From Staphylococcus pseudintermedius (lineage in GTDB: Bacteria; Bacillota; Bacilli; Staphylococcales; Staphylococcaceae), in contig NZ_MLGE02000007.1 of NCBI RefSeq assembly GCF_001792775.2, forward strand, positions 40,381-104,380: 64,000 bases of DNA. The letters run 5' to 3'. This document shows, one piece after another, positions 17,859 to 26,649 of this stretch; position 1 is the first letter of the stretch, and the number at the start of each line of letters is the position of its first letter. The notes below the pieces were generated by a model, which worked only from the letters and a program-made list of their open reading frames with translations, was not told where the DNA came from and did no database searches. Both the position numbers and the translations under genes were made by a program.

Positions 17859-19061
17859 TGCTTCTTGGCGTTGAATTTCCCAACCATATGGCTCAGAAAA
17901 TTGTGACCAATCCGCATCAATTTCTTGACTGTTCAATAAGCACGCATCTAATTGTGCAGTGATTGCCGCTTCATCTAAATCAATTCCAATCATAACAAGT
18001 TGTGTATGACGGTCACCATATTCAGGATCCCAATCTGCACGCACATCCGGTCTTTCTTGTAAAATCGCCGCACGTTCAGCTTTTGGCATACTTGCTACCC
18101 AAAATGTCACAGGATGAATATCAACGGCTGTTCCTGCTTGAGAAACGAGACATGCGACATTGTTGTATTGTGCTAACCAAGCAATTCCTTTCGCACGTAC
18201 AATGGATTCAGACATATTTTCAAGAAAAGCGTTAAAGCGTTCTGCGTGAAATGGTAAACGTCTGCGATAAACAAATGACGAAATACCATATTCTTCAGTT
18301 TCAGGTGTATGTGTCGCATGTCCACCCGCCTCAAGTTCTTGCAACCAACCTGCTGATTGACTCGCCGCTTCAAAATTAAAGCGCCCTGTTTCTAATACTT
18401 CATCAATGTTCACTTGTGCATTGACCGCTTGGATTAATTTTGCAGTCGGTTGTAATTTACGCAACATCGCTTCTAAACGATTCGCCTCTTCTTCACTCAC
18501 TAAGTCGATTTTATTCAAGATGAGCACATCACAAAATTCAATTTGATCAATGAGTAAATCAGCAATCGTACGTTCGTCATCTTCACCCACAGCTTGATCT
18601 CGATCTAACAACATGTCTCCAGATTGATAGTCTTTAATAAATCGGTTCGCATCGACAACAGTGACCATCGTATCGAGACGACAAATCTCTGTTAAATCAA
18701 TCCCTAGCGCTTCGTCCACGTAAGAAAATGTTTGCGCAACAGGAACCGGTTCAGAAATCCCTGTCGATTCAATAACAATTTGATCAATGCCGCCACGCTT
18801 AACGATACGTTCGACCTCTTTTAATAAGTCATCGCGCAATGTACAACAAATACAACCATTAGAAAGTTCCACGAGTTTTTCATCTGTACGCGAAAGTCCC
18901 CCTCCTTCAGCGACAAGATCTTTATCAATATTTACCTCACTCATATCGTTCACAATGACAGCAATTCTTCTTCCTTCACGATTGTTTAAAATATGATTCA
19001 GCAAAGTCGTCTTACCTGATCCTAAATACCCACTTAATACCGTTACTGGGATTTTCCCCAT
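17856..19061 (-). CDS. Zur-regulated COG0523 GTPase, zinc metallochaperone (YciC/ZagA-like)
   Basis: A 401-residue G3E GTPase. GYLGSGKTT (residues 11-19) is the P-loop, NGCICCTL (residues 69-76) holds the CxCC metal-binding motif, ILNKIDLV is the guanine-specificity motif, and residues about 265-390 form the CobW C-terminal domain. The length matches B. subtilis YciC/ZagA, which delivers zinc under starvation. A near-perfect Zur box 25 bp upstream of the start supports zinc rather than cobalamin function. AGGAGGG precedes ATG 19061. Confidence 0.88.
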   Translation of the reverse strand: MGKIPVTVLSGYLGSGKTTLLNHILNNREGRRIAVIVNDMSEVNIDKDLVAEGGGLSRTDEKLVELSNGCICCTLRDDLLKEVERIVKRGGIDQIVIESTGISEPVPVAQTFSYVDEALGIDLTEICRLDTMVTVVDANRFIKDYQSGDMLLDRDQAVGEDDERTIADLLIDQIEFCDVLILNKIDLVSEEEANRLEAMLRKLQPTAKLIQAVNAQVNIDEVLETGRFNFEAASQSAGWLQELEAGGHATHTPETEEYGISSFVYRRRLPFHAERFNAFLENMSESIVRAKGIAWLAQYNNVACLVSQAGTAVDIHPVTFWVASMPKAERAAILQERPDVRADWDPEYGDRHTQLVMIGIDLDEAAITAQLDACLLNSQEIDADWSQFSEPYGWEIQRQEA

Positions 19062-19083
19062 AAATAGCCCTCCTCATTTCATT

Positions 19084-19109
19084 ACAAATCGTAATAATTA
19101 CGTTTTACA
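19084..19109 (-). promoter_or_regulatory. Zur box
   Basis: The arms AAATCGTAAT (19086-19095) and ATTACGTTTT (19097-19106) form an inverted repeat with one mismatch, centred on a single base. This matches the known Firmicute Zur consensus, AAATCGTAAT-N-ATTACGATTT. It abuts a candidate -10 (TATACT on the minus strand, 19109-19114) of the metallochaperone gene. Confidence 0.85.
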
Positions 19110-19234
19110 GTATATAATAAATACTTCCATCAACGCAATGAAAATTTGAAATGATTTTTGGGCTGACCCGTTAACTGCATTAAAAAAGGAACGAATGACG
19201 GCGTGATGACACCCTCATGCATTCCTCAGTTCGA

Positions 19235-20266
19235 CTACAATTGACGCTGTTGTATCCAGTTTTTTAAATGCGGATCAAACACAATCGCCGCTTGACGCAA
19301 TTCTGTGATATTTTTGGCATTCAATAAAGTCATAATATAAGCCATTTGTATTTTAAAATCTTCTACATATTCAATCGTCGCTTCCACGCCCTCTTCATGA
19401 AGCATCTTTAAAATCGGTCGCGACATACCCACTGCTTCTGCACCTAAACGTAATGCTTTAATCGCATCAAGTGGGTGGCGTATCCCTCCACTTGCAAGTA
19501 CATGGACGCGACTGCTCAAATTTCGGGCTTCTAATAATGAAACGACTGTCGATTGCCCCCAGTCTTTTAAATAACCCATATCTTTAAATTGGCGACGTTC
19601 ATTTTCTATTGAGATAAAGTTCGTTCCACCATGACCACTAATGTCAACATAAGAGACGCCTACATCGATAAGTTGTTGTATCGTGTCATAGCTCATCCCA
19701 AAGCCTACTTCTTTCACAATGACCGGTACCTCGACGCCTTTAATAATTTCACTGATTCGCGTTAACCAATGTTTGAATTGTCGATTCCCCTCTGGCATGA
19801 CTAACTCTTGTGGTGCGTTAACATGAATTTGTAACGCATTGGCATGAATCATCTCAATCGCCGCTTGTGCTTCTTCCAACGTCACGTCCGCACTCACATT
19901 CGCCCAAATTTGACCCTCTGGATATTGTTCACGAGCCACTGCATAAGAATGCCGTACAGCTGGATTTTTCAACGCGGCATGCATACTTCCTACAGCCATT
20001 GGAATTTGTGTAGCTTTAGCGACTTGAGCCAATTGTTCATTCGTTTTTACCGTCCATTCAGAACCACCCGTCATCGCATTAATATAGAGGACGTGTGACA
20101 TATGGAGTGCTTTAAAGTTAGGCAACAGTGTCACCTCATCTACATCCATTTCCGGTATTGCATGATGAACAAATTGAATGCGATCAAAATCGGATTGTAG
20201 CGTATCACTTTGCGCGAGTGCTAATCGTACATGTTCATTTTTTCTTTGTTCTCTTTTATTCGTCAT
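19235..20266 (-). CDS. fni: Isopentenyl-diphosphate delta-isomerase, type 2 (FMN-dependent)
   Basis: Converts isopentenyl diphosphate to dimethylallyl diphosphate in the mevalonate pathway, using FMN and NADPH. The 343-residue protein has the type 2 signatures: RKNEHVRLAL near the N-terminus, INAMTGGS near residue 72, KEVGFGMS near residue 190, DISGHGGTNF near residue 218 and ASGGIRHPLDA near residue 265. Single-gene unit with an independent upstream region. The mevalonate route and type 2 Idi are usual in staphylococci. Confidence 0.95.
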   Translation of the reverse strand: MTNKREQRKNEHVRLALAQSDTLQSDFDRIQFVHHAIPEMDVDEVTLLPNFKALHMSHVLYINAMTGGSEWTVKTNEQLAQVAKATQIPMAVGSMHAALKNPAVRHSYAVAREQYPEGQIWANVSADVTLEEAQAAIEMIHANALQIHVNAPQELVMPEGNRQFKHWLTRISEIIKGVEVPVIVKEVGFGMSYDTIQQLIDVGVSYVDISGHGGTNFISIENERRQFKDMGYLKDWGQSTVVSLLEARNLSSRVHVLASGGIRHPLDAIKALRLGAEAVGMSRPILKMLHEEGVEATIEYVEDFKIQMAYIMTLLNAKNITELRQAAIVFDPHLKNWIQQRQL

Positions 20267-20441
20267 TACCTTAAAAACCCCTCATTATTGGTTGATTAAT
20301 TTGACTATATCATATTCAGTGCCGACATAAAGTATTTTCTTGAAATCAACATATTAAAAAAAATATGGGGATGTCACACTGTTTTATCTCTTTAACATTT
20401 TGCGGTATACTGATGAACAAATAAAACAAAGAGGTGTCCCT

Positions 20442-20918
20442 ATGTTCAATTACCCTTTTTATGATACATATCGCGTTGAAAATGATTGGATTGATCGCAA
20501 TGGTCATATGAATGATGCTGTTTATGCAAGACTTTTTAGTTTAGCCATCGATCATTTTCATGATGCCATTGGGTTAACAACAGCAGAACGCGACCGTCGA
20601 AACTACACGGTTTTCACTTTAGAAACTCATATTACGTACCTTAAAGAACTAAAGCATGATACACCCTTTCACATTAAAGTTCACATTTATGATTATGATG
20701 TCAAACGCACACACTTCTTTTTAGAGCTGATTCATCAAGAAACAGAAACTGTCATGGCCACTGCAGAAACGATGATGATGGGTATGGATCGAAAAACAGA
20801 GCGCCCAGCAGTGTTTCCTGACGATATTTTCCACGCAATTCAACACTATGCTAACTCACAAGGAAAGATGCAGTGGCCAAAACAATTGGGACACCGAATT
20901 GGCATTCCTCGCGCATAA
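20442..20918 (+). CDS. Hotdog-fold acyl-CoA thioesterase
   Basis: A 158-residue protein of the 4HBT-type hotdog family. VENDWIDRNGHMNDAVYARL near residue 9 carries the aspartate/asparagine/histidine-containing active-site stretch typical of these thioesterases. It resembles the thioesterase domain fused to carnitine dehydrogenases, so betainyl-CoA or a similar short acyl-CoA is a possible substrate; that is inference. An upstream TTG extends the frame by 14 codons, but GAGGTG at 20431 fixes ATG 20442. Single gene closed by a terminator. Confidence 0.75.
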   Translation: MFNYPFYDTYRVENDWIDRNGHMNDAVYARLFSLAIDHFHDAIGLTTAERDRRNYTVFTLETHITYLKELKHDTPFHIKVHIYDYDVKRTHFFLELIHQETETVMATAETMMMGMDRKTERPAVFPDDIFHAIQHYANSQGKMQWPKQLGHRIGIPRA

Positions 20919-20922
20919 ATTC

Positions 20923-20966
20923 AAAAAACACTACAAGTCCTCGTCACAGCTTGTAGTGTTTTGTTA
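20923..20966. terminator. Terminator between the thioesterase and PfoR-like genes
   Basis: AACACTACAAG (20928-20938) pairs perfectly with CTTGTAGTGTT (20950-20960), flanked by an A-run and TTTTG; serves both convergent genes. Confidence 0.9.
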
Positions 20967-20976
20967 TGTTATTCAA

Positions 20977-22008
20977 TTATGCGTCTGTTGCACCACGTTT
21001 AATCATGTCTGCTTTAGTGACAATTGGATATTTTTTAAAGACAATAGAGCCGATATAGCCCCAAATAAGTCCAATAATCCCCATGATGACACCATACACG
21101 ACCACAGTCACCCAAGAATTAAAACCAAACATGACGATAAAGCCAGCAATCGGAGTCGCTGTCCCTGTCGCATCGTTAATCAAACCGGAAAGTGCAATGA
21201 CAAGGCCTGCCGTCGCACCACCAAAAAAGTTCGTAATATAAATTGGAATCGGATTGGCCGAAACGATATCTGCTTGTGACAACGGTTCAATACTCACTGA
21301 AATCGTCGCTTTACGGTCACCTAATTTTAAACGGTGGAACAGTGTACCGTTCATAAATGCAGAACTAAATGCGGCCATCGCACCAATAGCCATTGGCACA
21401 CCTGTTAAACCTAGCAGTGCGGTCAACGCCATCGAACTTAGTGGCGCTGTACCGACGACAGTAATGATGCCACCTAAAATAATCCCCATAATGACCGGGC
21501 TTGTATCTGTAGAACTTTGAATAATGTCACCAATTCTAACGAGTGTATTGTTGACAACAGGTGTTAATAGCATCGCGATCGCTCTTGATAATGGTGCAAC
21601 GATTAATACAGCAACAATAAGATCCACACCGTCTGGCACGTATTTCTCAGTATATTTCATTAAATAACCGATAAGATAACCCGCAAAAAATCCTGGTAAT
21701 AAATCCATACCCCCACAAGCTGCCGCAATCACTAAGGCGTAAACGGGCGAAACACCAATGGCTAAAGCCGTCAGACCCGCTGCAGCAACACCACCTAAGT
21801 CACCCGCTGCAGCACCCACTTGTTCTAAAAAGTCATTGTGGAACACGCGGCCGCCGACGTATTTATTAAAAGCTTCAACTAAAAATGTCGCAATGGCTGC
21901 ATTCGCAAGCGCTCCCATCGCACGCATACCATTAGGCGCTTTATATGTAAATAATGTGAAAATGACGAGTACTAAAACTAAAAATGCTGTACCGATAAGT
22001 AAGTCCAT
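20977..22008 (-). CDS. PfoR / PTS_EIIC_2 family membrane protein
   Basis: A 343-residue protein with about nine membrane segments and glycine/alanine-rich loops (AAAGDLGGVAAAGLTALAIG, AAACGGMDLLPGFFAGYLIG). This matches the PfoR-like PTS_EIIC_2 family, putative transporters related to PTS permeases but without attached IIA or IIB domains. Substrate is unknown. The minus-strand start ATG 22008 follows GAGGGGGG. No PTS partner genes adjoin, so whether it works in a PTS is open. Confidence 0.75.
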   Translation of the reverse strand: MDLLIGTAFLVLVLVIFTLFTYKAPNGMRAMGALANAAIATFLVEAFNKYVGGRVFHNDFLEQVGAAAGDLGGVAAAGLTALAIGVSPVYALVIAAACGGMDLLPGFFAGYLIGYLMKYTEKYVPDGVDLIVAVLIVAPLSRAIAMLLTPVVNNTLVRIGDIIQSSTDTSPVIMGIILGGIITVVGTAPLSSMALTALLGLTGVPMAIGAMAAFSSAFMNGTLFHRLKLGDRKATISVSIEPLSQADIVSANPIPIYITNFFGGATAGLVIALSGLINDATGTATPIAGFIVMFGFNSWVTVVVYGVIMGIIGLIWGYIGSIVFKKYPIVTKADMIKRGATDA

Positions 22009-22336
22009 AATGCCCCCCTCTTGTTATTCGAAAAAGGCCCCTTGTTCATCATTTCAATTTTTGAATAACTGTATAATTTTTATAGTTTGTTTATTCATGT
22101 ATTTCATTTTACTAAAGTTTTTTGTTTTTTGCACGTCGGTTTGATTTTGAACTTTCTAAAAATGAATCTTAATAGTCAATTTACTGACCGTCATTTCAAT
22201 TCTTATAAACATTACCACCCATTTTCCACCTTAAATTAAGCGAAATATACACATTACTTTAAGGTCAACAAGAGAAATAATACAGTAAAATGTTATAAAA
22301 ATAATGCCATCATTCCTTTAGCATAGTTTAAAACAA

Positions 22337-22380
22337 ATAAAAAGGCATACCCAATCAATCATTTGTGGTATCCTTTTTCA
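22337..22380 (-). terminator. Displaced terminator of the esterase gene
   Basis: AAAAAGGCATACC (22339-22351) and GGTATCCTTTTT (22367-22378) form a stem with tails on both strands. It lies 205 bp past the esterase stop, with a type II repeat relic in between, as if the repeat separated gene from terminator. Confidence 0.7.
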
Positions 22381-22485
22381 TACGTAGTCATTTTCCTATT
22401 CACATCAGCGTCATGATAAACAAAACTTAATCACAAACTAATGATGCTTATTGGTTTGATCAATGAGTAGTAACATATCGTTAGA

Positions 22486-22556
22486 TTGCAAAAACCGTGC
22501 AAAACTCCTGAAGCATCAGCCCTTAAGAAAGCACAACACGACTCATGCAATCTGTA
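22486..22556 (+). repeat. Type II intergenic element, relic (II-a)
   Basis: GCAAAACTCCTGAAGCATCAG matches GCAAGACTCCTGAGGCAT of the copy at 38523-38539 and the inverted copy at 58111-58128. The following variable stem H1 is not recognisable. Confidence 0.5.
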
Positions 22557-22582
22557 TATCCATACTGATTTATTTGAAACCT

Positions 22583-23485
22583 TCACGCATCAATCGTTTT
22601 TCGAATCTGCTTCAACACTTTCCTTGACTCAACAATCGGGTACAACGGAAAGGCTGTCACCATATCGCGATACTCATAAAAATGAATCGGCTGTTGTTCC
22701 GCTTCAAAATAATCTGCTAACTTTCTCATATCAGGATAAAACACTTCACATGTGCCCCCAAACATGTAAACAGGTGGTAATCCTCTCACAGGTCCATACA
22801 TCGGTGAAATACGCGGGTTTTTACGTTCCAAATCATCGGCCCACACTTTAGCAATCGATTGTAAACTGAAAATATTGTGGATCGGATCTTTTTTCTGCAC
22901 TTGTTCAGTGATCTCCGGATTGGATAGCGAAATATCTAACCAAGGCGAAATAAGATAGAGCTTTCCAGGCAGTGGCAATTCTTCTTGTTCCATTAATTTT
23001 TGCGCAAAACTAAGCGCCATATTTCCACCTGAAGCATCACCCATAATGACGATATTTTCAGGTTCTGTTTCTTTTAATAACCGACGATAAGCTTGCTCAA
23101 TCGCCTCATGCGTTTCACGATATGTAAATTCAGGCGCCTTAGGATAAATCGGCAACACAATTTCGTGTAACGTTTCATACGCCAACTTATCCATAAACCG
23201 CCAATGAAAAACAGAGGGTTGAAAGACGAAAGTGCCTCCATAAATATATAAGATTTTATTTTTAATATGGTGACCAAAATTAAAGCGAAACACCTGCATC
23301 TCATCAAACATATCTTTGACTAAATTTGATTTCACATTAATTTGATCTGGCTGTTTATGCTTGGATTGATTTAACACACGTCTCTTTTCTAAAAACACAT
23401 CCACTTCTGCTTGGGTTTTAAATTTGAGATGACGTTGTTGCGACAAGTATCTCCCCACTAAATTACTCATGACATTTCGTTTCAA
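22583..23485 (-). CDS. Alpha/beta hydrolase (HSL-type esterase)
   Basis: A 300-residue hydrolase. The nucleophile elbow GDASGG (Ser about residue 152) is typical of the hormone-sensitive lipase group; the oxyanion motif reads YGGTF (residues 82-86) instead of HGGG; a C-terminal FYEYRDMVTAFPLY region carries the likely histidine replacement area, though the catalytic histidine itself is not obvious. The first codon is TTG at 23485 with GAGGG seven bases before it; an ATG five codons on lacks a site. Substrate unknown. Confidence 0.75.
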   Translation of the reverse strand: MKRNVMSNLVGRYLSQQRHLKFKTQAEVDVFLEKRRVLNQSKHKQPDQINVKSNLVKDMFDEMQVFRFNFGHHIKNKILYIYGGTFVFQPSVFHWRFMDKLAYETLHEIVLPIYPKAPEFTYRETHEAIEQAYRRLLKETEPENIVIMGDASGGNMALSFAQKLMEQEELPLPGKLYLISPWLDISLSNPEITEQVQKKDPIHNIFSLQSIAKVWADDLERKNPRISPMYGPVRGLPPVYMFGGTCEVFYPDMRKLADYFEAEQQPIHFYEYRDMVTAFPLYPIVESRKVLKQIRKTIDA

Positions 23486-23607
23486 TTGTATCCCTCACTT
23501 TTTCTCAACAATCGTAGTGTATCACTTGAAAACTTTGCTTATATATTTATTTTATATGTTATCCCTCAGAGCGCAATAACTGTTTTCACAAAATCATCTT
23601 CATATTA

Positions 23608-23943
23608 TCATAAATTTGAGCCTTTGACGCCTTCATAAATGGTATTCAGTTGTGATTCGATTCGTTCTAAATCAATAAAGCGACCTTCACGATGCATTTC
23701 TTTACCTTCAAGGAATATGATATCGACAGGGACAGTAAAAATTGACAGCGCTCCTGCAATTTCAAGGACGTCATCTGCACTGACATTGCCTAACGCAACA
23801 CCTTCATAACGTGCAACTAGCTCTTGAATCCGTGGTAAAACGGCATGACATACAGAACAATTGTCTCTCGAAACGTGAACGACCGCGATTTGATGGTTGG
23901 CAACAAACGCTTCATACGCATCCAATGTTTTTAATACTTCCAT
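23608..23943 (-). CDS. Thioredoxin-like protein with CSVC active site
   Basis: A 111-residue protein. HVSRDNCSVCHAVLP (Cys29 and Cys32) is a CxxC redox site in a thioredoxin fold, and IFTVPVDIIF near residue 80 contains the conserved cis-proline. The dipeptide between the cysteines (SV) differs from the usual GP, so redox potential or partner probably differs from general thioredoxin. The frame extends upstream, but AAGGAGG seven bases before ATG 23943 fixes the start. Single-gene unit; partner unknown. Confidence 0.82.
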   Translation of the reverse strand: MEVLKTLDAYEAFVANHQIAVVHVSRDNCSVCHAVLPRIQELVARYEGVALGNVSADDVLEIAGALSIFTVPVDIIFLEGKEMHREGRFIDLERIESQLNTIYEGVKGSNL

Positions 23944-24103
23944 CTTGCAACCTCCTTTTCCATTTCCCATTATGAACTTATCTCAGTTCTATCATATTTT
24001 ATAAAAAAGCACTATGAATATGATTCTAGGTGTACTATAATGCATAATTGTATTAGCGAAAGATTTTAACAAAGCTTGTTCAATGATATAGGAGGCGTTA
24101 CAT

Positions 24104-24736
24104 ATGAAAGAGACCACACGACAACACCCCCAGTTTCAACAACAGTTTGAAAACCAACCTATCCACCGTAGTACATATTATGGTAAAAAGCGACGTTCAT
24201 GGGTGAGCTTTATTTTAACACTGATCGCTATGGTACTCGTTGCGATTGCTGCATATAGTATGTATAGCGAAACTTTATTTAAAATGAGCTTTCTTGATGA
24301 AAATGTCACATTCGATAAACTTAAAGTGATTGCCGATCAACTGACAGCACAATCATTTATCGATACATCAAATATTGAACAAACCCTCAATTATGTAATT
24401 ATGGGTCTCAATTTTTTCTTCATTTTAGTACTGGTTAATATTATTTTTGCGATTTTGACACTCATCTTTAACCGCACCATTTTGAAAGTCATCAATTGGT
24501 TCATCTCTATATGGATTTTACTCATTCCAATTGCTTTCTTATTTTATATTAATCGTGCTGCTGAAGAAATCACACAAAAACTTGCACCTTACATCGGTAA
24601 CGTAGATCCTGCTACTGTTTTTTCACCATCGAATGCACTTCATAATGCGATTATTTTTACCGCTATTGCCATGGTTCTTTATTTTATCAGTCTATTTTTC
24701 AGAAACAGACGTCCAAAAATCCGTAAACAGCTTTAA
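24104..24736 (+). CDS. Hypothetical membrane protein with four transmembrane segments
   Basis: I do not recognise this 210-residue protein. It has a hydrophilic N-terminus (residues 1-30, rich in Q, H and K), membrane segments at about 33-53, 98-122, 128-150 and 182-202, a charged loop between the first two, and a basic tail. ATG 24104 has GGAGG upstream and a strong terminator follows, so it is a genuine single-gene unit. Confidence 0.75.
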   Translation: MKETTRQHPQFQQQFENQPIHRSTYYGKKRRSWVSFILTLIAMVLVAIAAYSMYSETLFKMSFLDENVTFDKLKVIADQLTAQSFIDTSNIEQTLNYVIMGLNFFFILVLVNIIFAILTLIFNRTILKVINWFISIWILLIPIAFLFYINRAAEEITQKLAPYIGNVDPATVFSPSNALHNAIIFTAIAMVLYFISLFFRNRRPKIRKQL

Positions 24737-24745
24737 ATGACTCAA

Positions 24746-24800
24746 ATTAAAGAAGTCACTATAGAGACAACCACATTCTCCATAGCGACTTCTTTTTGAT
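24746..24800 (+). terminator. Terminator of the hypothetical membrane protein gene
   Basis: AAAGAAGTC, CTAT and GAGA pair in order with TCTC, ATAG and GACTTCTTT, followed by TTTTT; a long near-perfect stem ending at 24797. Confidence 0.92.
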
Positions 24801-24861
24801 TGTCTTTCAATGATTAAATACTACCATCCCAAAAGCACATCAATCTTCATCACTTCTTCAT

Positions 24862-25539
24862 TTATCCTTTGATTGGCCAAGTCTCCAAGTACTCTGCCAT
24901 ATCCCAAAACATATATTCATAATAGCTCGTATGAACGACAATCTCTTCTAATGCGTCCAATGCCTCTTCCGACATTCCTTCAGCGACACGATCCATCATC
25001 TCAATGACATCTTCTTTAAACGCCGTAAACTCGGGTGAACTGTACATTTTTATCCATTCACCATAAAAAGGATGTTCTGCAGCGCCTTCTATTTGATTTA
25101 ACGCCTCTCCAATATAGTGATAACTCCATGTACACGTGAGCACTGCGGCAATCACATTTTCTACACCACCACGTTGGGCTAAATTCAACATATAACTTGT
25201 ATAAGCCAATGTCGTACTCGCTGGTTGCGTTGATTCTAATTCTTGTTCACTAATGCCAAATTGCGCGGCGTATTGACGATGGAGTTGCATTTCTGTATTC
25301 AATGTCCCAGAGACTAAATTGCCAAAAGTGGTCATCATTTCTAAATCCGTCGCTTTTGTTGCACCTATCGCAAATAATCGCGCATAATCTATCAAATAAA
25401 TATAGTCTTGCTTCATCCAATGTTTAAACTTTTCCTTATCTAACGTCCCGTCACCTATCCCTTTGACAAACGGATGCTCTAGGTAGCTGTCCCATATCGG
25501 TTGAACACGTTGCCATAATCGTTCAGTAAATTTCATCAT
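24862..25539 (-). CDS. tenA: Thiaminase II, TenA family
   Basis: Salvages thiamine by hydrolysing aminopyrimidine degradation products. The protein (about 226 residues) carries the TenA active-site residues: the aspartate and tyrosine of MKQDYIYLIDY, the cysteine and tyrosine of LTCTWSYHYIG, and the glutamate of SYYEYMFWDMAEY. The frame extends 22 codons upstream, but GAAAGG lies seven bases before ATG 25539; ATG 25536 is equally possible. No other thiamine genes adjoin, and no TPP riboswitch is visible in the leader. A TetR regulator gene lies upstream on the same strand. Confidence 0.88.
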   Translation of the reverse strand: MMKFTERLWQRVQPIWDSYLEHPFVKGIGDGTLDKEKFKHWMKQDYIYLIDYARLFAIGATKATDLEMMTTFGNLVSGTLNTEMQLHRQYAAQFGISEQELESTQPASTTLAYTSYMLNLAQRGGVENVIAAVLTCTWSYHYIGEALNQIEGAAEHPFYGEWIKMYSSPEFTAFKEDVIEMMDRVAEGMSEEALDALEEIVVHTSYYEYMFWDMAEYLETWPIKG

Positions 25540-25629
25540 GAACACGCCTTTCAAATTAGAGTTTCTTTCCTTATCATCATAAAGGTGTGTACAGACGATA
25601 TGCAATCATCTACATCATACACACGCGTT

Positions 25630-26172
25630 TTATTTTTGGTGAAAATTCATCAAATTGCGATAAATTTCATCACGATAGTACGCATCTAATTGTAGATCAT
25701 AATCACTACACCACTGATTAATCGAACAGATTGTGGAAGCATAAACATAACTAAACACTTCTATTGGGAAAGGGAATTGAGTAGGTAATTCTGCTTCATA
25801 GCGCTGGAGTTCCTTTTGAAAATAATCGTAGAAACTTGCGGTCACCACTTGATAAAACTTCGCATCGCCTTTTTGCGTATGTAAAATTTTTAATATTTGT
25901 TGATTAATCGTCTTATCGATACTACTGAATGGTTCTCTTAAACGCATGTCTAATGCCAAGGCGAAATAAGGTTTCAACGCCATTCGACTCACATAATAGA
26001 GTAATTCGTATTTGTCTTTAAAATGTTTATAAAAAGTCGTTCTATGGACGTTCGCTCTTTGGCATATTTGGTTAATGGTAATTTTGGTGAGCCAATAATC
26101 TTCTAATAAGGTTAAAAATACTTCTGATAATTTCAAATTCGTTTTCTGTACACGTATATCTCTTTCATTCAT
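25630..26172 (-). CDS. TetR/AcrR family transcriptional regulator
   Basis: A 180-residue regulator. ITINQICQRANVHRTTFYKHFKD near residue 30 is the TetR helix-turn-helix; the rest is helical, ending in a region typical of DUF-type TetR_C sensors. An upstream extension of 22 codons lacks a ribosome binding site, while AAAGGTG about 11 bases before ATG 26172 fits. It lies 90 bp upstream of tenA on the same strand, so it may be cotranscribed with or regulate tenA. Ligand unknown. Confidence 0.8.
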   Translation of the reverse strand: MNERDIRVQKTNLKLSEVFLTLLEDYWLTKITINQICQRANVHRTTFYKHFKDKYELLYYVSRMALKPYFALALDMRLREPFSSIDKTINQQILKILHTQKGDAKFYQVVTASFYDYFQKELQRYEAELPTQFPFPIEVFSYVYASTICSINQWCSDYDLQLDAYYRDEIYRNLMNFHQK

Positions 26173-26649
26173 AAACTCATGCGCACCTTTCTTTTCTTCT
26201 ATGGTGATGCTTATCAATGAGGTGTAAATTCGAAACATTCATCACTCATATCATTGGAGATGCCCCCTCCAACAACACAAAATTTTTCTTACAATATTAT
26301 TTTACACCGTTTTTTATTAAATTATTAATAATTGTACTTCAACTTTCGACACAACTCAATAGAAACTAAAATTTATTCAAATAACTTTTACGAAACAAAT
26401 AACATGATTGTTCCAATTAATTTATAAGTTACTTTAACTCATTGATGATTTACATACTTTGTTCTCATTAATACAGTCGATTATGCAAATTGCTAACGCT
26501 TCTCGAACTTTCTTGTATCGCCTTTCATGAACCCCAACTGACTCAATATATTTTTAAATCATCAATCCGAAATATCCATACATCAAAAAATGAAGTTCCA
26601 CTCCAACAACGGACTAGAACTTCATTAGGATGTTATTCACTTTTATACT
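26173..26649. other. Intergenic region between the TetR and tcaA genes
   Basis: About 475 bp, AT-rich. It contains the promoter space of the TetR gene and the tcaA terminator near 26590-26626; no gene or other repeat was recognised. Confidence 0.55.
26587..26628 (-). terminator. tcaA terminator
   Basis: AATGAAGTTC (26589-26598) pairs perfectly with GAACTTCATT (26617-26626); on the minus strand a T-run follows. Confidence 0.88.

Larger units (their letters stand above)
22009..22582. other. Gene-free region between PfoR-like gene and esterase gene
   Basis: About 570 bp without a convincing gene. It holds the PfoR-like gene's promoter space, a terminator hairpin (22337-22378) and a relic of a type II repeat (about 22486-22556). 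Confidence 0.6.

Noticed and set aside
19180..19225. Hairpin downstream of fni
   Set aside because: Arms GGAACGAATG and CATGCATTCC pair poorly and the inner stem has mismatches; not strong enough to call a terminator.
25540..25630. TPP riboswitch in the tenA leader
   Set aside because: Neither CUGAGA-type nor the other conserved thi-box sequences are present and the leader is too short.
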